Below, piece by piece: positions 56,889-64,000 of a stretch of DNA of 64,000 nt. Made by a program: the position numbers and the translations under genes. Position 1 is the first letter of the stretch. Each line of letters starts with the position of its first letter. Under the pieces are notes generated by a model that ran no database searches, had not been told where the DNA came from, and worked only from the letters and a program-made list of their open reading frames with translations. Source of the DNA: Linnemannia elongata (taxonomy: Eukaryota; Mortierellomycota; Mortierellomycetes; Mortierellales; Mortierellaceae). The stretch covers positions 2,356,001 to 2,420,000 of the forward strand of contig JAXBDG010000008.1 in NCBI GenBank assembly GCA_036320915.1, written 5' to 3'.

Positions 56889-57911
56889 AGGAAGGAGATG
56901 GGGAAGAAATTGGAAGCTGCTACCGAGGACTGTGTTATCTTTCGACTTTGCTTCGGAGGAGTATTTCAATGAAGATGTTTAGCAAAGTTCCCCTGTCCAT
57001 TTAACCCAGAAGGGAGGAATTACGACATCTTTCTTCTCGCCCTTGATTCATTTCCATTCCGCATTTCTTTTGTCTGTACGACCTTGGAGCCAGCTGCATT
57101 GACTTTGCCTTTTTTGCGCATGTTAATATGTCCATTGTGGTTGATGATCGATGGGCAAGAGTGTTGATTGACCATGGCAATGGACCAACGTCACATCTGC
57201 GTCCCTTCTTGACTTTGACATGGTACGGTCGCGTCCAGACTTAACTGATCCCATCACCCACTCTCTTTACGCGACTCGCGTCAAGAAAATAAAAATTGCG
57301 GTCTGCGCAATTCAATGGTGAAGGTAAAATGATCGCTCCTGAGAAATGTAACTATACCGAGAAAATCAGCTACACCGAGAGTTCATTCTGAGCACAGGCT
57401 TACATGATCACAACTATTACTACAACCATGGGAGTCATAGCAAACAATACCTATGGCAAGCTTGACCATGGAGTCTGCGCAGTTGCGACTTGATGGATAC
57501 TTTGTTCCTGACAAATGACGATCCTTGGAACCTCTGTGGGTTGCAATGGATCCGGAGGATTTATTGACCGGACCCCTTCTCTCTTTCTCTCTCTCTCTCT
57601 CTCTTCTCTCCTAATAGGGGTCAAGTGAGTGAGTAATTGAGGAAAGTGACGCCGTTCGTCATTTTCCGACAGACATCATATTATGTTTTGAATTAGAGTT
57701 GAGCGCGGCGTCTATTTCCACGGCGAACATACGCCGCTGCGCTGCGATTTGGTGCAAATGCATAAATAGGAGCACCATTCCTTCTTTCTTTCTTCATCAA
57801 CAGAACAGCTAACAGCCAACAACAGCCAACGACAGTCAACAACCATCCCTCTCGTCTCGTTTACTCTTATACAATCTCCCATCTCCCTACACCCCTACAA
57901 CACAAGAAAAA
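56889..57911. promoter_or_regulatory. Promoter of metallo-beta-lactamase copy 2
   Basis: From about 57380 to the ATG this matches the region upstream of copy 1, with decreasing similarity away from the gene. It holds a TATA-like CATAAATAGG (57760-57769, about 145 bp before the ATG), a (CT)n run (57583-57604) and a near-palindromic GCGGCG...CGCCGC cluster at about 57705-57735. Before 57380 nothing is recognised. Confidence 0.6.
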
Positions 57912-58790
57912 ATGACTCGTGCATCGTCATTCGTCTGCGTCACCTGCGGTGTCAACACCCTCGCCGACCCCTCCGGCAAGCCTCAAGAGTCCTGCATCAT
58001 CTGCGATGAGCCTCGCCAGTACGTCCGTCAAGGCGGCCAGGAATGGACCACTCTCGAGGAACTCAAGTCCAGCGGCAAGTACACCAACGTCTTTACTCCC
58101 ACGATGGCCGACCCCGAACATTTGATCTCCATCTCGACCACCCCAAGCTTTGCAATCGGCCAGCGCGGGATTCTCATCAAGACCCCCAAAGGCAACATTC
58201 TTTGGGACTGTATCACGCTTATTGACGACGAGACGGTCCGCAAGATCAAGGAAGAGCATGGAGGGCTCAAGGCGATTGTCATCTCGCACCCACATTACTA
58301 CTCGTCTCTCAAGGACTGGAGCGAAGCGTTTGGAGGGGTCCCTATCTACACCCACGCCAATGACAAGCAGTGGCTTCAGCGTCCCGCCGACAACCATATC
58401 TTCTGGGAGGGTACCTCTCTCGACCTCCTCGATGGAGAGGTCAAGGTGTTGTGCCCTGGTGGACACTTTGACGGATCGAGTTTGTTGCTTTGGAACAAGA
58501 ACCTCCTGGTTGCTGATACGATGATGGTCGCCGCCTCGCGCAAGTCCGTCTCGTTCATGTACAGCTTCCCCAACTACTGGCCCCTGGGACCCAACGAGGT
58601 CCAGACGATCTGGAAGACTGTCCGTCCTTATGAGGTCAACAACATTCTGGGAGCATGGATTGGCAAGGAGATTGTTGGATATGGTCGCAACATTATCTTC
58701 AACAGCGCCAAGTTATACACTCAGTACAGCGGACATGACTCCAACAAGTTCTATGGTCCTGAGTCTGATGAACTCTCCTTCAAGAACTAG
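57912..58790 (+). CDS. Metallo-beta-lactamase-fold protein with N-terminal Cys4 zinc-ribbon (copy 2)
   Basis: A single exon of 292 aa. Residues 5-282 are identical to copy 1 at 30396-31274; only V4A and the tail (283-284 SD to PE, 291-292 SK to KN) differ. The antisense and shifted frames are also identical across the core, so the DNA itself is the same, silent sites included. It has the same features: Cys ribbon C9/C12/C28/C31, H126-P-H128, H185 and D202, with the second-metal Asp/His missing. Immediate flanks differ much more than the coding core, pointing to recent gene conversion or strong homogenisation. It lies 0.8 kb upstream of the tandem membrane-protein genes, on the same strand. 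Confidence 0.87.
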   Translation: MTRASSFVCVTCGVNTLADPSGKPQESCIICDEPRQYVRQGGQEWTTLEELKSSGKYTNVFTPTMADPEHLISISTTPSFAIGQRGILIKTPKGNILWDCITLIDDETVRKIKEEHGGLKAIVISHPHYYSSLKDWSEAFGGVPIYTHANDKQWLQRPADNHIFWEGTSLDLLDGEVKVLCPGGHFDGSSLLLWNKNLLVADTMMVAASRKSVSFMYSFPNYWPLGPNEVQTIWKTVRPYEVNNILGAWIGKEIVGYGRNIIFNSAKLYTQYSGHDSNKFYGPESDELSFKN

Positions 58791-59620
58791 GTCATCCCAT
58801 TTTTTTCTTTTTGTTCCCAAAAGATCCCCTAGTGCAGGCGAATTCTCTCTCCCCGATCTTTTTGGCATTTCCTCCACATCACACTGACTTGTGTTGTCAT
58901 TGAACACAAAAATAAAACTCTTATTCGTATCTGCATCCGAGAGAGAGAGAGAAACAAAATGTGCATGGCTCACTTCCACAAGTTATATAATGTGTTGTGC
59001 TGTGTTGACAGGGAGGGTGTTTGTTACTCAAAAAGAAGTGCTCTGTGTGAGACAGAGCAGTCGATGTTTTTGACATCATGGTGCATTGGGAGACTGAGCT
59101 GGGTTTGGGTGTGACCTATGGATGGGGAACATGGTCACCAAGGAAAAGTCGACAGAATTTTCTTCGCCTGGGCTGAGTAAAGTTATACGGTTGGCAGTTT
59201 CTCTTTTTTCGATTTTCTTCAATCTTGGTGCATTGGTTTGATAAACAAGCCCCTGAGGATGAATGGCTCCATAAAAAATCATGTTCTCTCTCTCTTCTTT
59301 TCTCTTCATCCTACCATTGCCCCATTATCGAGGAACAAACAAACAAATCCTTCAGTCTCGATTCATTCTTATCCACTCTATACCACTCTCTTCTTGCTCT
59401 CTTGCTCTGCCTCCGCTTTCTTACTCTTCATAAACGCGTTGCCGTCTTTGTCTCGTAGTTTCTTTTCCTTCATTCGACTATCAACTATTCTTCTCTCACA
59501 CTCAACACTTAAACCTATCTCCCTTCCCTTCCCGCTCCTTCGCCTCGTTCCAAACTAAAAGAGCCACATATACCCCCCTCACATCAACACCACCACCAAA
59601 CCAAGACAGCAGTTACAACA
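58791..59620. promoter_or_regulatory. Intergenic and leader of tandem membrane gene 1
   Basis: 3' flank of the metallo-beta-lactamase gene, then the promoter of the first tandem gene. An ATCATGGTGCAT element at about 59077 recurs before the second (about 60708) and third (about 62178) tandem genes. A C/T-rich leader precedes the ATG. Confidence 0.5.
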
Positions 59621-60085
59621 ATGGTCCACAACTTCGTGTGCGACGACTTCGCCTACGAGGTCATCCCCATCACGCTCCTCAACGAAACCGATCGAACCGC
59701 AGAACCCGATTTCAAAATCACCTGTCAATCAGACGACTGCTGGTTACCCTTCATAATATTATTATTGTTCCTCCTAGGCTGTTCATACCTCCTCGTTATC
59801 AACAACCCAGATTTCATTGAAAACTTGAAGCAGAGGATGTCCTCTGTCTATGCCTGGATTACCACCGTCCTCTGCAATATTTTCATCTCGATCCGTAACC
59901 TCTTCATTCGACGGAACCCCGCCAAGTATTGGCCATTGCCGACAAGTCAGACGTCTGAGGAAACAGCGAGAGGATCTGCGCATTTGCCGTTCCACACTAC
60001 TAGGGCCAGTTCTGTTGATGATCCACCTTCTTATTCGGGGGATGGTGCTTCGGAGACGTCGACGGTGTATGAAGTCCACTCGTGA
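59621..60085 (+). CDS. Tandem small membrane-protein family, member 1
   Basis: A single exon of 154 aa. The N-terminal ~35 residues carry the family signature F-x-C-D-x-x-x-Y then LNETDRTAEP and a second Cys (C7 and C35). There is no signal peptide. A hydrophobic segment follows at about 41-60 (WLPFIILLLFLLGCSYLLVI), with a second, weaker one at 76-96 (VYAWITTVLCNIFISIRNLF) and then a basic FIRRNPAKYWPLPTS motif. The tail is Ser/Thr/Glu-rich. A conserved N-x-T sequon and two Cys before the membrane segment suggest the short N-terminus may face the lumen or outside (inference). No known family recognised. Followed by paralogues on the same strand at 1.45-kb and 1.5-kb spacing. Confidence 0.72.
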   Translation: MVHNFVCDDFAYEVIPITLLNETDRTAEPDFKITCQSDDCWLPFIILLLFLLGCSYLLVINNPDFIENLKQRMSSVYAWITTVLCNIFISIRNLFIRRNPAKYWPLPTSQTSEETARGSAHLPFHTTRASSVDDPPSYSGDGASETSTVYEVHS

Positions 60086-61071
60086 TTGTCGACAGTAGTA
60101 ACGTCCATACAAATCATTCTGATTAAACTGCAGGAGAAGGGAGGAACGACCGATGTCGCCGATGTACCGCCTTCTTTTAACAGCATTCATAGTCCATAGC
60201 TTTACGTTTTCTTGATCTTCAATGGATCGATAATATACCCTACTTTGTGCCCAATGATTGGTTTACTCTCCACCCTCCCCTTCTTTTTTTTTTGTAGACA
60301 CCAGTCAACACGACATATAAATGATCTTGTCCATGTCCGCGTGCCTGTGCCTGTGCCTGTGCCTGATTTTTCCCATCCAACCCCAAAGTCAGCTAGGTCA
60401 AGAAAGGGAGGTATGCTCCGAGGAATGATAACTTGACTCATCCTTATTCTAACAGAGAAACCATTAGTCCTAGCCCAAACCATGGGATAAGAGAAATGGC
60501 ACTACGACGTCGAGAGAGAGTCGCTGGGCTGGGTGAGGGGGGGGTGCGGCTGGGTGATTGACAACAACGTCGATGGCCTCGAGTATCTAGGTGTCATTGT
60601 CATCCACTGGGAAGCATGACTCTTGCATGGAAAAGTGGCGTAAATCGACGAAATAAGACACTAAAACAAAGAACAAAAGTCGAAGGGAACGAAGAGCCTG
60701 GTTGATATCATGGTGCATGAAAAAAGAAAATCGGGCCATTGTCCCACTGAGAGAGTGAGAGCAGGGAAAGGTGAAGGAAATTTTGATGATCATTTCTATC
60801 TCTTCTCGACTCTTGTCCACGTGCCATGGTTGCATGCTTGCTGCTTCAAATCAATAAATACACCCCCTGCCACCCACTTCCTACTTCATCACAACCATCT
60901 CTTCAAATCTTTCTCTTCCTCTTCGATCATCCAAACCACCGCTTTTGTACATCCATTATTATATTATTTGTTCACCTTTTTCTCGTCGTCATAAACAAAA
61001 AAGAATTGTCACCATCTTTTTAATTTCATTCCCTATCAACACCGCCAGCAAGCCAACAAAACAGTACAACA
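60086..61071. repeat. Tandem-unit spacer 1 with conserved promoter block
   Basis: It begins with a 3' segment (AGCATTCATAGTCCATAG at about 60182) that recurs after member 2 (about 61659). It also contains a ~140-bp block (about 60499-60640, with GGTGCGGCTGGGTG and CCTCGAGTATC) repeated at about 61924-62065. The TATA-like ATAAATACACC lies at 60854-60864, 218 bp before the next ATG. Confidence 0.65.
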
Positions 61072-61527
61072 ATGGTCCACTACTTCGTGTGCGACGACTT
61101 CGCCTACAAGGTCGTCCCCATCACTCCCCTCAACGAAACCGATCGAACCACAGAACCCAAGTTCACAGTCTCGTGTCAATCAGACGGCAGCCTCTTTGAG
61201 ATATTCTTAGCCCTCTCAGTGCCCTTCCTAGCCTACGCATTGTTCTACCTCTGCATCGTCCTCAGCTATTCAGACCCTGTTGGAATCTTCAAGCAGACGA
61301 TATTCTCGGCCTATTCCTGGATCACCACCATCATCTGCAATATTTTCTTCTCGATCCGTAACTTCTTCATTCGACAAAACCCTGCCAAGTACTGGCCCTT
61401 GCCGACAAGTCAGGCGTCCGAGGAAACTACGAGGGGATCTGCGCTTTTGCCGTTCCAGACTGCTGGGCTTGAGGATGGTGCTTTGGACACGACGACGACG
61501 ACGACGACGGAGAATTTCCATTCGTAA
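61072..61527 (+). CDS. Tandem small membrane-protein family, member 2
   Basis: A single exon of 151 aa. The N-terminus is nearly the same as member 1 (MVHYFVCDDFAYKVVPITPL, then NETDRTTEP and C35), and so is the segment YSWITTIICNIFFSIRNFFI...RQNPAKYWPLPTSQ. The membrane segment between them (about 43-66, EIFLALSVPFLAYALFYLCI) has diverged almost completely while keeping its hydrophobic character. The tail ends in a Thr run coded by an ACG repeat (61489-61510). That N-terminus and juxtamembrane parts are constrained while the membrane span drifts suggests the outer motif and the KYWPLPTSQ motif carry the function (inference). Confidence 0.72.
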   Translation: MVHYFVCDDFAYKVVPITPLNETDRTTEPKFTVSCQSDGSLFEIFLALSVPFLAYALFYLCIVLSYSDPVGIFKQTIFSAYSWITTIICNIFFSIRNFFIRQNPAKYWPLPTSQASEETTRGSALLPFQTAGLEDGALDTTTTTTTENFHS

Positions 61528-62587
61528 CTATCGACATTCGTTTGGTGGTGAGCCTCTAGTTCACCACTACGGTAGTAACAGCTATACAGATCATTCTGAG
61601 TTGGCCGCGAGAGAAAGAGGAGCTACCAATGTCACTGATGCACCACCTTCCTACTAGCATTCATAGTCCATAGTGTTACTTTTTTTTGATGTTCTATGAA
61701 TCCATAATATACCCCCCTTTTTATTGTTGCCACCAATCTCTTGGACAAGACATGTAAATGACCTCGTCTTCGTCTGTGTGCCTATGCCTGATCTTCCAAT
61801 CCAAAACCCTAACTCCAAAGTAGAGCAAGAGAAAAAGGTACGATCCGAGCAATGATGAATTGACTCATACCTATATTCTAGCAGAGAAACCATTGACCCG
61901 AACTATAGAATAACAGACATAGCATCACGACATCGAGAGAAGGATAGTCCTCGGTTGGGGGGTGCGGCTGGGTGGTTGACAACATCGTCGATGACCTCGA
62001 GTATCCCGGTGTCATCGTCATCCACTTGGAAGTGCGATCCTTCCAAGGAAACGAGGAGTAAAAAAAGAAAAGAAAAAAGAAAAAAAGAAAAAGAAAAAAG
62101 AGAAAAGAGAAAAGAGAAAATGGAACAAAAGAAAAGAATAAGGAGGAGGCTGACCACGGGCTAAGTTGTTCGTTGACATCATGGTGCATGAAAAAAAAAA
62201 CGAGGCGGTGTCTGATTGAAAGTGAGGGCAAGGGGAATGGGAACAGAAAGAAGGGGAAAAGAGAAAAAGAAAAAGGATAAGTCGACTGATCCGAGCTCAG
62301 GGCTAAGTAAATTAAAGCGGACATTTCTTTGATTTTTTTTTTTTTTTTATGCTTTCCTCTTCTCGCCTCTTGTCAACGCGCCATGGTTGTATGCTCGCTT
62401 GCATTCAAAACTTTAAAACAACAACTCGATAAATACACCTTCTGGTACCCACATACTTCTTCTTGATCGAAACCATCACTTCAAATCCTCTTCTTCAATC
62501 ATCAAAACCAACACTTTTGTACTTCCTCTTTCTCTTCTTTTTCTTATCCACCTCTCCTTCTAAATCCACAGCCTTCAAAAAATAATA
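61528..62587. repeat. Tandem-unit spacer 2 with conserved promoter block
   Basis: The second copy of the spacer: the 3' segment near 61659, the ~140-bp block at about 61924-62065, ATCATGGTGCAT near 62178 and ATAAATACACC at 62429-62439, 159 bp before the ATG. An A/G-rich stretch (62056-62150) is inserted relative to spacer 1. Confidence 0.65.
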
Positions 62588-63250
62588 ATGGAAGACCATA
62601 TATTTGAGTGCGACGGTATCAAATACCGTTTCTCGCTCGTCGTCCCCCTCAACCAGACCCACCGAACAACCGAGCCAAACTTCACGATGAAGTGCAACGT
62701 AGCCCTTCCGTGGTACAGTATCGTCGTGGCCGTGATGTATTGTTACTGGATCACGTTTATTATCTTCCCCTCAATCTTCAACCACATCTCGCCCTATCAT
62801 TATTCTTGGTGGAAAGTCGTGTTTGTCAACGTCGGCACGTTTGTTTGGAACCTTGCTACCTGTTGGAGGAGTCCGAAGTCCTATCAGTCTATGCCGACCC
62901 GCGGATCCTCACAAACGAGCACTACCAGCGGCGTCACCACCATCACCCCTGTACCGTTGGAGCCTAGCACGCCAGTCCTCCCGCTCACCACGCTTGATGG
63001 TCCTGACAGCACTACATCTACAAATCTGTCTCCCAGACGCGGCTTCTTTGCATGGACCAAGTCCTTGTTCTCCAGAAACCAGCCTACGACATCAGAGACC
63101 ACGACGGCCCACGAACGGCGTTCCAGTACGGAGCCACGGGAAAGCCGCATGTCAGAGTCGACTCTAACGGATGTCGAGATGGCGAGACCAGTCCGGAATC
63201 TGACCTGGCGGCGAGGCACTGAAGAGACTCTTACTCCTTACCGCACGTAA
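62588..63250 (+). CDS. Tandem small membrane-protein family, member 3 (diverged, longer)
   Basis: A single exon of 220 aa. It keeps the family signature (FECDGIKYRF...PLNQTHRTTEPNFTMKC), including the N-x-T sequon and both Cys (C8, C36). The membrane segment is about 41-63 (PWYSIVVAVMYCYWITFIIF) with a second aromatic segment at 73-92. The KYWPLPTSQ motif is degraded to SYQSMPTRGSSQ. The tail is much longer, Ser/Thr-rich with basic clusters (FFAWTKSLFSRNQ, HERRSSTEPRESR). It is the oldest-looking of the three. The function is unknown. Confidence 0.7.
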   Translation: MEDHIFECDGIKYRFSLVVPLNQTHRTTEPNFTMKCNVALPWYSIVVAVMYCYWITFIIFPSIFNHISPYHYSWWKVVFVNVGTFVWNLATCWRSPKSYQSMPTRGSSQTSTTSGVTTITPVPLEPSTPVLPLTTLDGPDSTTSTNLSPRRGFFAWTKSLFSRNQPTTSETTTAHERRSSTEPRESRMSESTLTDVEMARPVRNLTWRRGTEETLTPYRT

Positions 63251-63391
63251 ATAGCCCAGATGTATCCAGTGTATTACATCCCCCTCTTAAACAAACTGTT
63301 CACTTTGCCATATCCTTGTCAATTGCAATTGCTGATATCTCTCTTGTTGAAGGTCGAATCAACAGAGGGGAAGGAGTCGATGGTTAATTAT
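63251..63391. other. Short convergent intergenic region
   Basis: 141 bp between facing stop codons; nothing recognised. Confidence 0.5.
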
Positions 63392-64000
63392 TTATTTTTT
63401 TTGCTGCTTTTCGATTTGGTGATGCATCCTGTCAACGCGTTCCTGTACTGTCTTGAGAGTCGAGTTTGCTGCCATTATCTGCCTCCTTGCCTTGATGAGT
63501 TTCTGAACTGCTGGCTCAACCTCAGGCGGAGATGCTGAAGAGGCCAAGAACAACTGTAGTTCTATTTTTTCATTCGATTTTCGTGGTAACATCAATTACA
63601 AACGCGCCGGTAGTTAGGTAGTCTGTTCGTAGTAAAGCCCAAGGCAGGAATTACGTCCGTAGAAGAAAGAGAGAGAAGAACATACCTGCCATCAGACGCT
63701 CAATCTCCTTCTCAAGTTCACTCTGACTTTTGCGGACACTGACAATATTGAAATCCATCTCCTGAACAACAGGTCCCAAAAGGGACATGATCCCGTCTGC
63801 TAACCGTGTAGTGGTATCCTTTTGTTGCTGTGAATCAGACCCATCACCGCCGGTGCCTGTCTGTTGGCTGGATGTATCTTGTTGTGTATCGGGATGTTGG
63901 TCCTTGGTGTCTTGTGGTAGTGAGTTGGCTGTTGTTTGAGAGTGAGAGTGAGGATGAGTCGAGTCGATGGCTTCTGCGACTGCTGCCGAGATGTCTTGAG
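63392..64000 (-). CDS. Snapin/BLOC-1 subunit-like protein (N-terminus beyond window)
   Basis: Two exons are visible, 64000-63686 (open at the right edge) and 63561-63392, joined in phase. After a Gln/Thr/Asp-rich stretch the sequence reads RLADGIMSLLGPVVQEMDFN, IVSVRKSQSELEKEIERLMA, ELQLFLASS, VQKLIKARRQIMAANSTLKT and VQERVDRMHHQIEK. This matches the order of Snapin: LAxGLxxLLxPxVQxLDxxxxxVRxSQxELxxxI, then a second coiled coil with KLxxARxxxxxxNxxLxxxQERxxRL. Snapin is a coiled-coil subunit of BLOC-1/BORC, working in endosome and lysosome positioning. The start codon lies outside the window. Confidence 0.78.

Overview
The window is nuclear DNA of a filamentous fungus, most likely an early-diverging one of the Mortierella/Linnemannia type (Mucoromycota). 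This is inferred, not searched. The evidence is many short GT-AG introns, pyrimidine-rich leaders, long homopolymer runs, an eisosome Pil1 protein with a short N-terminus, a Prp39/PP4R3/NUBPL set with many introns, and F-box/LRR proteins of the kind common in Mortierellomycota. No bacterial, viral, rRNA, tRNA or CRISPR signal was recognised. Exon models were built by hand from splice consensus, reading phase and family similarity, and phase closes in every model described as complete.

Left part (1-23.9 kb), mostly housekeeping: a secreted Kre9/KNH-like protein running off the left edge (-), eisosome PIL1 (-), an SCP2 lipid-binding protein (+), an acidic protein whose start codon appears split by an intron (+), choline-phosphate cytidylyltransferase (+), mitochondrial Fe-S protein IND1/NUBPL (-), a three-pass DUF1746/Dsc4-like protein (+), PP4 regulatory subunit 3 (+), a small unknown gene with a likely homopolymer frameshift (-), a 5'-truncated LINE insertion with target-site duplication and poly(A), and a PHO80/PCL-like cyclin (+).

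Middle (23.9-52.5 kb): a 4.2-kb gene-poor stretch, then a secreted lipase (+) facing a metallo-beta-lactamase-fold gene (-), a small unknown protein (-), splicing factor PRP39 (+), a polyQ SAP-domain protein (+), a secreted LRR protein with a GPI-like tail (+), a C2H2 zinc-finger factor (-), ribosome biogenesis factor RLP24 (+) and an F-box/LRR protein (+).

Right part (52.5-64 kb), the accessory region: a second, diverged lipase (-), a decayed F-box/LRR pseudogene (+), a second metallo-beta-lactamase gene (+) identical to the first over its core although their flanks differ, then three tandem paralogues of a small membrane-protein family that I cannot match to anything known, each with a repeated promoter block. 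A Snapin/BLOC-1-like gene (-) runs off the right edge.

The strongest leads are the tandem membrane-protein family, the lipase/metallo-beta-lactamase pairs with apparent gene conversion, the LINE insertion with a perfect 15-bp target duplication, and the split start codon.
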